Shown: positions 1 to 9,332 of the stretch, piece by piece
Position numbering within the stretch: the first letter of the stretch is position 1
Layout: each line of letters begins with the position of its first letter
Origin: an uncultured Pelagibacteraceae bacterium
GTDB lineage: Bacteria > Pseudomonadota > Alphaproteobacteria > Pelagibacterales > Pelagibacteraceae
Reading direction: 5' to 3'
NCBI GenBank assembly: GCA_902562205.1
Contig: CACESO010000002.1
Span: 1 to 64,000, forward strand
Length of the DNA: 64,000 nt
The notes under the pieces: model-generated
What the model saw: only the letters and a program-made list of their open reading frames with translations
Database searches by the model: none
Told to the model about the DNA's origin: nothing
Made by a program: the position numbers and the translations under genes

Positions 1-2
1 AC

Positions 3-377
3 AATAATAAAATAAAAAACTTAAAATTAAATGTAAGTGCCCCTTTTCATTGCAAATATATGAAATCAGCATCTGAAAAAATGACTGGTTATATTAATGA
101 TCTAAAAATGAATAACTTAGAAAAGCCGATAATATCCAACGTCACAGCGCATGAGGCTAGTTCGTCAAAAGAAATTAAATTACTTTTGATATCACAAATC
201 GAAAAAAAGGTTCGTTGGTTAGAGAGTGTAGAATACATGATAAATAATGGAATTAAAAATTTTGTAGAAATTGGTCCAGGAAAAGTGTTATCAGGGTTAA
301 TAAAACGAATTAATAAAAATGTAAAAGTTAGTTCGATTAATAATGAAGAAGATATAAAGCTACTTATAAATGATTAA
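3..377 (+). CDS. fabD: Malonyl-CoA:ACP transacylase, C-terminal part
   Basis: Partial gene cut by the window edge; the reading frame is open back to base 3. FabD moves the malonyl group from CoA to acyl carrier protein at the start of type II fatty acid synthesis in the cytoplasm. The visible ~124 residues include the VSAPFHC motif carrying the catalytic His of the Ser-His pair, and the family-typical VEIGPGKVLSGL near the C-terminus; the nucleophile region is outside the window. The end overlaps the start of fabG by 8 bases, so the two are probably translationally coupled. The identity follows clearly from motifs and from the fabG-acpP context. Confidence 0.93.
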   Translation, partial: NNKIKNLKLNVSAPFHCKYMKSASEKMTGYINDLKMNNLEKPIISNVTAHEASSSKEIKLLLISQIEKKVRWLESVEYMINNGIKNFVEIGPGKVLSGLIKRINKNVKVSSINNEEDIKLLIND

Positions 378-1107
378 TTTAAGAAATAAAAAAGCTGTCA
401 TCACAGGAGCAACCGGTGGTATTGGAAACTCAATTATTGAGAAGTTCTACTCGGAAGGTGCAAAAGTATTGGGAACAGGTACGAACGAAGATAAATTAAA
501 TAAACTTAAAAAAAATTTTGATGATATGATTTTAAAGAAATTTGATATATCAAAACATGATGAGATAGAAAAATTTGTAGATAATGTTTGCGATGAATTA
601 GGCGGCTGCCCAGAAATACTAATTAATAATGCAGGGATTACAAAAGATAATTTATCTTTGAGAATGTCACAAATAGAATGGCAACAGGTAATAGATATCA
701 ATTTAACTTCTACTTTTTTATTGTGTAAGTTTTTTTTAAAAAAAATGATTAAAAATAAGTCTGGTAAAATAATAAACATTACGTCAGTTGTTGGTCATAC
801 CGGAAATGTTGGTCAAGCAAACTATGCGGCATCAAAATCTGGGATTATCGGTATGAGCAAAAGTTTAGCTTTAGAATACGCTAAAAAAAATATAAATATA
901 AATTGTATCTCACCTGGCTTTATTAAAACAAATATGACTGAGAAAATTGACCCAAAATTTAAAGAATTAATTTTAGCAAAAATACCATCAAATAGATTAG
1001 GTGAGCCAGCAGATGTAGCTAATGTTGCTGCTTTTTTATCATCAGAAATGTCAAATTATATCACAGGAGAAACAATTCATGTTAATGGAGGTATGTATTT
1101 GGGTTGA
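370..1107 (+). CDS. fabG: 3-oxoacyl-ACP reductase
   Basis: NADPH-dependent reductase of the fatty acid elongation cycle, turning 3-ketoacyl-ACP into 3-hydroxyacyl-ACP. At 245 residues it has the usual length of this short-chain dehydrogenase. Visible motifs: nucleotide-binding TGATGGIG at residues 12-19, NNAG near 88, catalytic Ser in NITSVVG (about 139) and the YAASK Tyr-Lys pair (about 152/156), and the C-terminal HVNGGMYLG. The start overlaps fabD by 8 bases. Its stop codon lies inside the TTGACA box of a probable acpP promoter. The fabD-fabG-acpP order distinguishes it from the many paralogous SDR enzymes. Confidence 0.96.
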   Translation: MINLRNKKAVITGATGGIGNSIIEKFYSEGAKVLGTGTNEDKLNKLKKNFDDMILKKFDISKHDEIEKFVDNVCDELGGCPEILINNAGITKDNLSLRMSQIEWQQVIDINLTSTFLLCKFFLKKMIKNKSGKIINITSVVGHTGNVGQANYAASKSGIIGMSKSLALEYAKKNININCISPGFIKTNMTEKIDPKFKELILAKIPSNRLGEPADVANVAAFLSSEMSNYITGETIHVNGGMYLG

Positions 1108-1131
1108 CAAAAGTTCTTTTTTATTTATTAA
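1104..1131 (+). promoter_or_regulatory. Probable sigma-70 promoter for acpP
   Basis: A perfect TTGACA at 1104-1109 is followed after 16 bases by TATTAA at 1126-1131, 24 bases before the acpP ATG. The -35 box overlaps the fabG stop codon. A separate acpP promoter at the end of fabG would fit the high ACP demand known from other bacteria. Read by eye only. Confidence 0.45.
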
Positions 1132-1155
1132 GAAAAAATCAAACAAAGGATCAAA

Positions 1156-1395
1156 ATGGCAGAAGATATATCAAGTAAAGTCAAAAAAATTGTTGCTGAC
1201 CACTTAGGCATAGATGAAGCAAAGGTTACAGACGAAGCTAGCTTCATTGACGATTTGGGGGCTGACAGTCTAGATACAGTTGAACTAGTGATGGCCTTCG
1301 AAGAAGAATTTGGGTCTGAGATTTCAGATAGTGAAGCTGAAAAAATTCTAACAGTGGGCGATGCAATTAAATTTATTGAAAACAAAAGTAATTAA
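1156..1395 (+). CDS. acpP: Acyl carrier protein
   Basis: Carrier of growing acyl chains in type II fatty acid synthesis. It is 79 residues, strongly acidic, and has the hallmark GADSLD motif, with Ser38 as the site for the 4'-phosphopantetheine arm. A purine-rich AAAGGATC lies just before the ATG. Only 14 bases separate its stop from the gmk start; in many alphaproteobacteria fabF and mltG lie at this point, and neither is here. Confidence 0.97.
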   Translation: MAEDISSKVKKIVADHLGIDEAKVTDEASFIDDLGADSLDTVELVMAFEEEFGSEISDSEAEKILTVGDAIKFIENKSN

Positions 1396-1409
1396 TTTTT
1401 AATACTCCA

Positions 1410-2033
1410 ATGAGTGAAGGGATAATGATAATTCTTTCATCTCCATCAGGAGCGGGAAAAACAACATTAGTAAAACTTTTATCTGAAAGAAAAGGTTTTT
1501 TAACTTCAATATCTCACACAACAAGAACACCTAGATCTAACGAGGTGGATGGAAAAGACTACCATTTTGTAAATAATGACAAATTTCAAAAAATGATAAA
1601 AAACAAAGAATTTTTAGAGTATGCGAAAGTATTTAAAAATTTTTATGGAACAACAAAATCGAATATTTTTAAAGAATTAGAAAAAGGAAATAATGTTATA
1701 TTTGATATTGATTGGCAAGGAACAAATCAAATTATATCTCAAAAATTAAAAAATAGATTATTAACTTTTTTTATCTTACCTCCAAGTAGAGAAGAGCTAT
1801 TCAAAAGACTTTCAAATAGAGATATGAAAGATAAACTTATTGCTGAAGAGAGAATGAAACAGTTTGATAAAGATGTTTTGCATTGGAAAGATTATGACTA
1901 CGTAATTATAAATAATAATCTTGAGATCTGTTATAAACAAATATCAGAGTATATCGATTGTGAAATAAGTAAAAAAAAGAGTTCTTACGATTTAAATTTA
2001 ATAAAAAATCATATCAAAAAATTAAATTCCTAA
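1410..2033 (+). CDS. gmk: Guanylate kinase
   Basis: ATP-dependent phosphorylation of GMP to GDP in purine nucleotide metabolism. The P-loop [11 protein letters not shown] is at residues 10-20 and the GMP-binding TTRTPR/GKDYHF segment follows around 36-52. Length of 207 residues is normal. An alternative ATG at 1425, preceded by GAAGGGATA, has the better ribosome binding site and would remove five residues. The gene ends convergently with rsmA and overlaps its 3' end by 12 bases. Linkage to rsmA-pdxA-surA is common in alphaproteobacteria; direct linkage to acpP is not. Confidence 0.95.
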   Translation: MSEGIMIILSSPSGAGKTTLVKLLSERKGFLTSISHTTRTPRSNEVDGKDYHFVNNDKFQKMIKNKEFLEYAKVFKNFYGTTKSNIFKELEKGNNVIFDIDWQGTNQIISQKLKNRLLTFFILPPSREELFKRLSNRDMKDKLIAEERMKQFDKDVLHWKDYDYVIINNNLEICYKQISEYIDCEISKKKSSYDLNLIKNHIKKLNS

Positions 2034-2807
2034 TGACTCATATTCACTAACTATTTTTAAATATTTACTTATATTTATATTTTGAGGTCTATCAGTTGGA
2101 TTTATATTAAACTTTTTATAATCGAATTTATATTTTTTGAATAAAATATTGATAGGTTTCTTGATCATTTTTCTTCTCTGATTAAAAAAGACCTTTGTTA
2201 TTTTTTCTAGATTTTTTGGATCTTTGATTTCATGAATCTTCCTTTTTGGTATAAATTCTAACACTGTGCTATGGACTTTAGGTTTTGGAAAAAAACTATT
2301 AGGCTTGACATCTGTAACTCTATTTATATCAAATTTCCATTTTGATAAAATTGTAATTCTACTATACTCCTTTGAATTAACATCAGCTAAAATTCGCTCA
2401 GCAACTTCCTTTTGAAACATTAATATCATTCTCGAAACACTAAGCTTACTATTAGTACACAGATTAGATAAAATTTTAGTTGAAATATTATATGGCAGAT
2501 TACCCAACACTAAAAACTTTTTTCCGGAATAAAATTTAAATGGAATTTTAAGAATGTCTTTTTTGATGATGTTTATTTTATCAAAATATTGTTTTTCAAG
2601 AGCACTAATTAAGTTTTCATCTTTTTCTATTACATATATTTTTTTTGGTTTTTGAGAAATAATGAATTTTGTCAAGTTTCCTGTCCCAGGACCTATTTCT
2701 AATACTTCATCGCTAGAACTAATTTTTGAGGCATTAATAATTTTATCAATTATGTTTTTATCCAGTAAAAAATTTTGTCCTAAACTTTTTTTAGGTTTTA
2801 TTGACAT
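2022..2807 (-). CDS. rsmA: 16S rRNA (adenine1518-N6/adenine1519-N6)-dimethyltransferase
   Basis: KsgA-type enzyme that dimethylates the two adjacent adenines near the 3' end of 16S rRNA during 30S maturation, using S-adenosylmethionine. Visible: the SLGQNFLLD entry motif, [12 protein letters not shown] for SAM binding (about residues 36-47), the catalytic NLPYNIST, and [10 protein letters not shown] after it. At 261 residues it is of normal size. Its start overlaps the end of pdxA by 17 bases, in the widely conserved pdxA-rsmA order, so it is probably co-transcribed with the lpt genes upstream. Confidence 0.96.
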   Translation of the reverse strand: MSIKPKKSLGQNFLLDKNIIDKIINASKISSSDEVLEIGPGTGNLTKFIISQKPKKIYVIEKDENLISALEKQYFDKINIIKKDILKIPFKFYSGKKFLVLGNLPYNISTKILSNLCTNSKLSVSRMILMFQKEVAERILADVNSKEYSRITILSKWKFDINRVTDVKPNSFFPKPKVHSTVLEFIPKRKIHEIKDPKNLEKITKVFFNQRRKMIKKPINILFKKYKFDYKKFNINPTDRPQNINISKYLKIVSEYESLGI

Positions 2808-3756
2808 ATTTTTTTAAAAAACTAAAGGCTTGAATTAGGCTATCTGGTTTTGATTTATTCAATTTGGACATTTCATAGTTAGGCCCATGATCGGGTGTAA
2901 TTCTTACAAAGGGCAAACCAATTGTAATATTTATTGCATTAAAACCAAAAATTGTTTTCATAGGCGTAAGCACTTGATCATGATACATGCCAACAACTAC
3001 ATCGAATTCTTTTCTTTTTTTTTCTAAAAAAATTGTATCTGCTGAAAAAGGACCTAAAATTTTTATCTTTTTTTTTTTTAAAATTTTAATTGCTGGTAAA
3101 ATTTCTGCTTTTTCTATGTTTTTGCCTGCAAATGTTTCGCAATGTGGATTAAGACCCGTGATAGCTATATTCGGCACAAAACCTAAAAATTTTTTATAAA
3201 ATTTGTTGATACTGGTTATTTTACTAACAATAACTTTTTTTTTTATTTTATCTGTTACTTTATTAATTGGTATATGAGTCGTTACTGGGCTTACACTTAA
3301 CTCTTTATTGAAAATTAACATCACTTCATTTAAAGACTTAGTTTTATAAGCCAAATATTCAGTCATACCATTATATTTCCCTTTCAGGAAAGTTGATTTT
3401 GAAATTGGACCATTTATTAAAGCTAAAGAATTATTTTCTTTAATTAAATTAATTCCTACATCGAATGATTTTTTTATATAAAGATTTTTGTTTTTTACTG
3501 ACAAATCTTTGTGGTTAAACGGAATATCAATAATAAATATATTATTTTTACTTAAGCTATTATTACCTTTAAATTTTTGAAAATTTATTCTTGTATTTAG
3601 TCTTTTAAGATCATATTTAAATAATTTTTCTGAACAAACCATAATAATCGAAAAACCTATATTTCTTAAAACTTTATTTTTTAAAGTTTTAATTAAAATT
3701 TCATTAAAGGTACTTTCCGGATCGCCATTGACAATTACTATAGATTTATTTTTCAT
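2791..3756 (-). CDS. pdxA: 4-hydroxythreonine-4-phosphate dehydrogenase
   Basis: NAD-dependent oxidation of 4-phosphohydroxy-L-threonine in the DXP-dependent pyridoxal phosphate pathway. The 321-residue protein shows the NGPISK and GMTEYLA segments and the three His-containing metal sites, THIPINK, MYHDQVLTP and RITPDHGPNYE. It sits between surA (11-base overlap) and rsmA (17-base overlap), a standard neighbourhood. Lysine-rich surface substitutions are typical of the A+T-rich genome. No sign of damage. Confidence 0.94.
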   Translation of the reverse strand: MKNKSIVIVNGDPESTFNEILIKTLKNKVLRNIGFSIIMVCSEKLFKYDLKRLNTRINFQKFKGNNSLSKNNIFIIDIPFNHKDLSVKNKNLYIKKSFDVGINLIKENNSLALINGPISKSTFLKGKYNGMTEYLAYKTKSLNEVMLIFNKELSVSPVTTHIPINKVTDKIKKKVIVSKITSINKFYKKFLGFVPNIAITGLNPHCETFAGKNIEKAEILPAIKILKKKKIKILGPFSADTIFLEKKRKEFDVVVGMYHDQVLTPMKTIFGFNAINITIGLPFVRITPDHGPNYEMSKLNKSKPDSLIQAFSFLKKYVNKT

Positions 3757-4675
3757 TTATTACGGCATTATTAAAAATTCTTTTATAAAATAAAGTAGAA
3801 AATCTTGTAAATTGTCTCTCCTTTTCAAACTCTATCATCCTTTCCAATTGAGCTTCTCTATCAATTTCAATATTTTCACTCTTCATATCTTCTAATTTAA
3901 GTATTAAAAAACCACCACTTGCAACAATTGGTTTAGTAAAATCTCCTACATTTAAAGAATTTATTTCATTCTTTATTTCTTTTGAAAGCTGGTTTTTGTA
4001 AATCCAACCTAAATTTCCTCCACTTTTTTTACTTTTAGATAAGCTGTAAATTCTTGCTGTTTCTTCAAATCCTATCTCATTTATACTTTTTTTAATTTCT
4101 TCATATTTTGATTTAAGTTCTTTTTTGTCATTAATTGTAAAAACTATTTCTGAGAGCAAAAGATTGTCAACTTTTTTTTTTTCTATTTTTTCAAGCTCTT
4201 TGTACATAGCATTTTGATTAATTTCTATTTGGTTTCCAAAAATATTTATAATTAAATTATTCCATGCAATCTCTATTGAAATTTTTTCTTTTACCCTTTC
4301 GATATCTATATCATTCTGTAATAAATAACTTTCAAACTCATTTAAACTAGAAATCCCGATGCTAGAATATATATCTCCAATTACCTTGGAAATCAGCGTT
4401 TCATTAGGAATAATCTCAAATCTTTTTTGTATTTCAATTTTTTTTATTCTCTCATTTATAAGAGAGTCTTTTGCATACTCTGTTATACGTTTTTTATCTA
4501 ATTTTTTTAAGTTTGGATTTAAAGAAACTAAATATCTTTTTTCAAAATCAATGTCTAAGTTAGTTATTATCTCTTCATTTACTTTAGCTACTATAAAAAT
4601 CTCAGATTGAACATTCTTCAAAATGATCATATTTAGAATCAAGATAATATAAATTTTTAAAAAAAGTTGTCCCAT
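3746..4675 (-). CDS. surA: Periplasmic peptidyl-prolyl isomerase / outer membrane protein chaperone, SurA-like
   Basis: Chaperone that escorts beta-barrel proteins through the periplasm. A hydrophobic N-terminal signal segment (residues 1-24) is followed by an N-terminal SurA-like helical domain and one PpiC-type parvulin domain (about residues 165-262, with the SKSGGNLGWI motif). At 309 residues it carries one parvulin domain, as in many alphaproteobacteria, rather than the two of E. coli. It stands directly downstream of lptD, a natural client, with a 2-base gap, and overlaps pdxA by 11 bases. Confidence 0.88.
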   Translation of the reverse strand: MGQLFLKIYIILILNMIILKNVQSEIFIVAKVNEEIITNLDIDFEKRYLVSLNPNLKKLDKKRITEYAKDSLINERIKKIEIQKRFEIIPNETLISKVIGDIYSSIGISSLNEFESYLLQNDIDIERVKEKISIEIAWNNLIINIFGNQIEINQNAMYKELEKIEKKKVDNLLLSEIVFTINDKKELKSKYEEIKKSINEIGFEETARIYSLSKSKKSGGNLGWIYKNQLSKEIKNEINSLNVGDFTKPIVASGGFLILKLEDMKSENIEIDREAQLERMIEFEKERQFTRFSTLFYKRIFNNAVINEK

Positions 4676-4677
4676 TT

Positions 4678-7062
4678 CTATCTGGCGCTCGGGGTATTTA
4701 TTGTTGCTAATGGAACTATAGAAATAGAGAAAAATATTTCCTCAGTGGGTTTTAATTCATTATCTGAATAATAATCTTTATTATATTGTATTGAGGCTGT
4801 TAAACAATCATTCTTATATTCATATATTAAATTATAAAATTCAGTAAAATCAGTTTTCTTATTTCTTCTAGTTCTATACTTTATAGAATTAGCAACATTG
4901 AAATTATAAGCTGTTTCATTAGACAGATAACTTTCACTTCCGACTTCATCATCTTCTTGAAGAAATTCAAAAGATGTTACAAATTTATTTACTGAAATGT
5001 CTGTCTTAAGTAAATTATAATTTGATGACTGGAAATCATTATCCATGGAAAAATTATAATCGAATTTAATATTTTTGTTAGGCTCAAATATCAAAGAGCC
5101 AATAAAGTCAGACCCTTTGTTATTTAATGTTGATTTAGTTGGTAGGTTTACCTCCTCATTATCCCTTAAAACTGTTGCCAAACCTCCTTTTAAAAAATCA
5201 TTTCCTGTTTCTTTATCTTTTAAACTATATTCTCCACCAAGAGTTAAAGATTGACCCCCTTCAACAGTATCATCTAAACTTAACCTATTATGTGTAAATA
5301 TATTATTTATATCAATTTTTCTGTCTAAGCTTTTTAAGTCTTTATTGGCGTTAGGACTATACATTAAAGCTCCTTTTGCAGTGAAAAAATTATCAAAAAA
5401 TTTTCCCTCTTTTTTTAATGGGTAGGATATATCATAAAGAAGAGACCCATAATTTTCTGAACTAAACTTGTTTTTATAATTTGATGAATTATCACCCTCT
5501 GAAGTAATGTTTTTTAAAAGTAAATTGAAATTGTTTACAAAACCCAAGGATGTAATTTTAGGGTTTGACGAAAATTTTAAATCATTTATTAGAACTTTTT
5601 CAAAAATGTTAGTATCATAATTTTTATAATTACCTTTTGAAATTATTTCATAAGTACCATTATAGTTTGAAGGAAATCTTTTTGAAAATTCATAGCTTGG
5701 AAAAATATATTCATAAGCATCACTTGATCTGTCTTTTGTTAAGTCTTCATAAGACTCAATTTTAGTCTCTAGACTTATGTCTCTACTATTCCCTCTAAAA
5801 ATAAGAAATGATCTCAACAAAGATTGACTGTCATTTATCGAGGATTTTATATTATGTGTCTTTAGATAATTATTGTCAGAGGTAGCCTCTAAATTTAATT
5901 CAATTTCACTTACATCAAATGTATTAATATTAAGTTTAGTAAAAGAATTAGAAAAAAAATGGGTTTTTGATGTTGAATTTTTTTCTTTTAAACTAAAATC
6001 AGCAATATGTTTTGAATTTTTATTTACTTGCCTATACTCACTTTGAAACAATGCCTCATTTTCCGAAAAAATTCTTGGAGTGAATGTTAAATCTTTATTA
6101 TCACTTATAACTTTGTAATAAGGTATTTTAAAAGAAAGCCCTAAATTTGAAGAGTCTATAATCTGTGGCATTAAAAAACCTGATTGTCTTTTTACAGTTG
6201 GATCAGGATGAAAAAATTTAGGAAAATAAATTACTGGTTTATCGTATATTTCAAGCCAAGCATCTTTATAGTTGATAATCTTTTTTTCTTTATCGTGACT
6301 AATTTCTCTTGCTTTAATTTGCCAAGGAGGGCAATCATCATTTTTTTTACATGACGTAAAAACACCTTTTTTAATAGTTGATTTTTTTCCGTCACTAAAA
6401 AAATAGTTTCCTTTAAGTCTAGGGTCATTTAAAGGGTTTCCAAAAATACCTTTATTAAAGTCAATATTAACATTATCAGCTATTAGTTTATTTTTCGAAA
6501 AGTCTAAAATTGCACTATCAAAACTGTATAAATTCTTTTCAAAATCTAACAATTTTACTTTCTTGCCTTTTATTAATTTATCTTTTGCACTGTAATTTAA
6601 TTTTTCAAACTCTATTTTATTCCCCAAATTGTCTTCAATTTTAGACATATAATTGATTATAATTTCTTCAGAGCTTTTTAAGTAAATTATCTCTTTTGTA
6701 TTAAGTGTATAATTATTCTCAAAATTTAATAAAACATTTCCTGAAGATACAATTTTCTCTGCATTTTTATCGTAGAAAATATTATCGCTATTAATTCTAA
6801 TATTTTCTATTTGATTGGTAATAACTATATTTCCACTAGCATTAAGAAATTTCTTTTCCTTATCATATTTCATTTGATCTGCATCAATAACTGTCTCATT
6901 ATCTGTAAAAATTTTGACTCCATCTTTTGCAATTACTATTTTGTCTTTATCAATTATTTCAATTGATGATGCTTCAAATTTTAGTTCCTCTGAATTAACA
7001 CTTAAGGAGTAGATTAAAAATAATAAAAAAAAGAAAAATTTTGTAATTAAATTATTTTTCAT
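4678..7062 (-). CDS. lptD: LPS assembly outer membrane protein LptD
   Basis: Beta-barrel that inserts lipopolysaccharide into the outer leaflet of the outer membrane. After a signal peptide (about residues 1-24) there is an OstA/LptA-like beta-jellyroll region with repeated IDADQMKYD-type strands (about 30-210), then a long barrel domain of alternating aromatic and charged strands. Cysteines at FTSCKKNDDC (about 240) and one near the C-terminus (YKNDC) could make the inter-domain disulfide known for LptD. Length 794 fits the family. It lies downstream of lptF-lptG, overlapping lptG by 11 bases. Confidence 0.93.
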   Translation of the reverse strand: MKNNLITKFFFFLLFLIYSLSVNSEELKFEASSIEIIDKDKIVIAKDGVKIFTDNETVIDADQMKYDKEKKFLNASGNIVITNQIENIRINSDNIFYDKNAEKIVSSGNVLLNFENNYTLNTKEIIYLKSSEEIIINYMSKIEDNLGNKIEFEKLNYSAKDKLIKGKKVKLLDFEKNLYSFDSAILDFSKNKLIADNVNIDFNKGIFGNPLNDPRLKGNYFFSDGKKSTIKKGVFTSCKKNDDCPPWQIKAREISHDKEKKIINYKDAWLEIYDKPVIYFPKFFHPDPTVKRQSGFLMPQIIDSSNLGLSFKIPYYKVISDNKDLTFTPRIFSENEALFQSEYRQVNKNSKHIADFSLKEKNSTSKTHFFSNSFTKLNINTFDVSEIELNLEATSDNNYLKTHNIKSSINDSQSLLRSFLIFRGNSRDISLETKIESYEDLTKDRSSDAYEYIFPSYEFSKRFPSNYNGTYEIISKGNYKNYDTNIFEKVLINDLKFSSNPKITSLGFVNNFNLLLKNITSEGDNSSNYKNKFSSENYGSLLYDISYPLKKEGKFFDNFFTAKGALMYSPNANKDLKSLDRKIDINNIFTHNRLSLDDTVEGGQSLTLGGEYSLKDKETGNDFLKGGLATVLRDNEEVNLPTKSTLNNKGSDFIGSLIFEPNKNIKFDYNFSMDNDFQSSNYNLLKTDISVNKFVTSFEFLQEDDEVGSESYLSNETAYNFNVANSIKYRTRRNKKTDFTEFYNLIYEYKNDCLTASIQYNKDYYSDNELKPTEEIFFSISIVPLATINTPSAR

Positions 7063-8134
7063 TTATCCCAACCAAATTAATTATTGACACTATACTAATC
7101 ATCAAAAGGGGTATCCAAATGGATACCACTACTGGAACTTGTTCATTTTTTCCAAGTTCTTCAAAGAAGAAGCTTAAATAATAAATTATGACAGAAATAA
7201 GTACCCCAAATATTAAATGAAATATTTTTGTCCTATTTTGCTTAATATTCATCATAATTGTAGAAGAAAGAATAGTCATCAACATCAAATAAAAAGGAAA
7301 TGAAAAAATTTTTTGAATTGCAGAGTCTACCTCGACAGACGAGTAATTTATATCGTCATATTTGTTTCTTAAGTCGTTCAACTCAAAAATTGAGAGAGAG
7401 GTCAAATTGGAGAATAAAGAATTGATGTCTTGAAAGTTTATATTTGTGCTTAATTGAAAATCATTTACTCTTTGATTTGATTCTTGTTCATTATTTAATA
7501 AAATACTTTTAGATTTCCAAATTTTATTTTCTATATTAACTTTATCAGCATAAATGTTTTGAATAAAATTAAAATCTCTGTCAAACTGAACTATATCCAC
7601 TCTGTTTAAAATGTTTCCTTTTAAATTTTCTGCATTTATAATACTTGTTATTCCATCTTTTGCATCTTTGATCCAAATTCCGTTTTCAGTAATCACAGCT
7701 AAATATTTATTATCCTTTGCGTATGAATTTTTAATATTTAAATAAGAATGTTTTAAATTAGATGATAAATTGTAAAAAATTGTAACTATAACTACACCAA
7801 CTAAAAAACTTAAAATAGCCAATAATTTAATAATTTTTAAATTGCTTAAACCAAAGTTTTTAAATGAAATATTTTCATTTTGCTCTATTAGTTTTATAAA
7901 AAAAAACTGGGTTGAAATTAAAAATATAAATGGGAAGATTTCAAATAAAATTGACGGAATATTTAAAAAGGTCAAGAATATTGGTAATCCAATTGGAACA
8001 TCTAAATCTTTAAAAAAATTAATTTCTTCAAAAATATTTAATATAAAACCTAACGCAAAAAAAATAAAAACAGTTTTAACAAATGTTAATAAGAATTGTT
8101 TACTAATATAATTTTGATAAACTTTTAATATCAT
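7052..8134 (-). CDS. lptG: LPS export ABC transporter permease LptG
   Basis: One of two YjgP/YjgQ-family permeases that, with LptB and LptC, pull lipopolysaccharide out of the inner membrane. The 360 residues have the expected plan: two N-terminal and about four C-terminal membrane helices around a large periplasmic beta-jellyroll domain (about residues 130-265). It overlaps lptF by 4 bases upstream and lptD by 11 bases downstream. LptF and LptG are homologous; this gene is called LptG from its second place in the pair. Confidence 0.88.
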   Translation of the reverse strand: MILKVYQNYISKQFLLTFVKTVFIFFALGFILNIFEEINFFKDLDVPIGLPIFLTFLNIPSILFEIFPFIFLISTQFFFIKLIEQNENISFKNFGLSNLKIIKLLAILSFLVGVVIVTIFYNLSSNLKHSYLNIKNSYAKDNKYLAVITENGIWIKDAKDGITSIINAENLKGNILNRVDIVQFDRDFNFIQNIYADKVNIENKIWKSKSILLNNEQESNQRVNDFQLSTNINFQDINSLFSNLTSLSIFELNDLRNKYDDINYSSVEVDSAIQKIFSFPFYLMLMTILSSTIMMNIKQNRTKIFHLIFGVLISVIIYYLSFFFEELGKNEQVPVVVSIWIPLLMISIVSIINLVGINEK

Positions 8135-9276
8135 TTTGAAGAAGTTAAAGATTGCCTGTAAAACAAAAAGTAAAATATTATTGAGATTAAAATCGGAGTA
8201 ATCATCAATAAAAAACTTTTATTAAGATTATAAGAAAAAAATTTTGTCAGAATTTCTGAAAAGGCAATTAATATAACCCCTATAATAAAAATTGTTATTT
8301 TATATCTTGAATATCCAATAGAATTTTTTGATTTTATTAAAAGCAAAGCAGAGACAATTGCTAAAAGGGGAATATACAAAGGTTTAAATATCCTACTGAA
8401 AACTTCTTGTGAAATATTATTTAATTGTTTTGACTCATGCGAGCATTGAAACCCAAATTCATTTTTGTCACCGAGCATTATTTGAGTTCTTTGATCCTTA
8501 GGCTGCAATATACATTTTAATAAAATGAAGATACTTACCTCTTGCAATTTTGGATATTTAGTTGTTTTTGAACTATAATCAGATAAATTAAGTTGTGTTT
8601 TTTTAAAGTTTATTACAGTCGTTTTACCTTTATTGATATTTAAAATTTTTCCTTCATTTAAAATTAAAAAATTTTGATTGTTAAGCTGAGAAAAAAATCC
8701 ATTTTTTGCATATATAATTCTTGAGTCATTGTTATTATATGTATCTTTAATGACTATGTTTTCAAATTGATCTAAATCATTCTTTTTATCAACATATATT
8801 GTTAGTTTTTCTACTGTATCCATAAATTTTTTGGGTTTTACAAGAGATGGTAAAAAATCAACATTTGATTGTCTAATAAAAGATCTTGCCTTGTCTTGGG
8901 TAAATGGAACTAAAAAAATATTCATTAAAGATTGTAAAATTAAAAAAATTAAAGAATATTTTATTATTATATTTAAAAATTCGCTTTTTTTTATTCCATT
9001 AGACCAAAATATAAGGGTTTGATTTTGATCTTCATATTTTACAAGTGTAAAAAAAATAGCCAAGAAAAACATAAATGGTAAAATTTCATTAATGATTTTT
9101 GGCAAAGATAACAAAGTATATAGAAAATAAATTTTAAAACCGTGACCGTCCTCAGTCACGAAACCTAAATAGTTTACAGCTTGAATGACCCAAACAATAA
9201 GTGCGACAGAACTACAAGAAAGTAAAAAAAATATTGTTGTTTCGCGTAAAAAGTTTTTAAAAATAATTTTTTTCAT
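8131..9276 (-). CDS. lptF: LPS export ABC transporter permease LptF
   Basis: First of the two LPS permease genes. Its 381 residues share the LptF/G arrangement: N-terminal membrane helices (about 15-35 and 45-80), helix near 100-125, periplasmic domain (about 130-275), and C-terminal helices. It begins a minus-strand operon reading lptF-lptG-lptD-surA-pdxA-rsmA. Its start faces pepA across a 56-base divergent gap that must hold both promoters. The lptF/lptG distinction rests on gene order. Confidence 0.87.
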   Translation of the reverse strand: MKKIIFKNFLRETTIFFLLSCSSVALIVWVIQAVNYLGFVTEDGHGFKIYFLYTLLSLPKIINEILPFMFFLAIFFTLVKYEDQNQTLIFWSNGIKKSEFLNIIIKYSLIFLILQSLMNIFLVPFTQDKARSFIRQSNVDFLPSLVKPKKFMDTVEKLTIYVDKKNDLDQFENIVIKDTYNNNDSRIIYAKNGFFSQLNNQNFLILNEGKILNINKGKTTVINFKKTQLNLSDYSSKTTKYPKLQEVSIFILLKCILQPKDQRTQIMLGDKNEFGFQCSHESKQLNNISQEVFSRIFKPLYIPLLAIVSALLLIKSKNSIGYSRYKITIFIIGVILIAFSEILTKFFSYNLNKSFLLMITPILISIIFYFLFYRQSLTSSK

Positions 9277-9332
9277 TGAAATTCTATAAAATAAACATAT
9301 ACACGTTTTGGTAGAAAAATGAATAAAAAATT

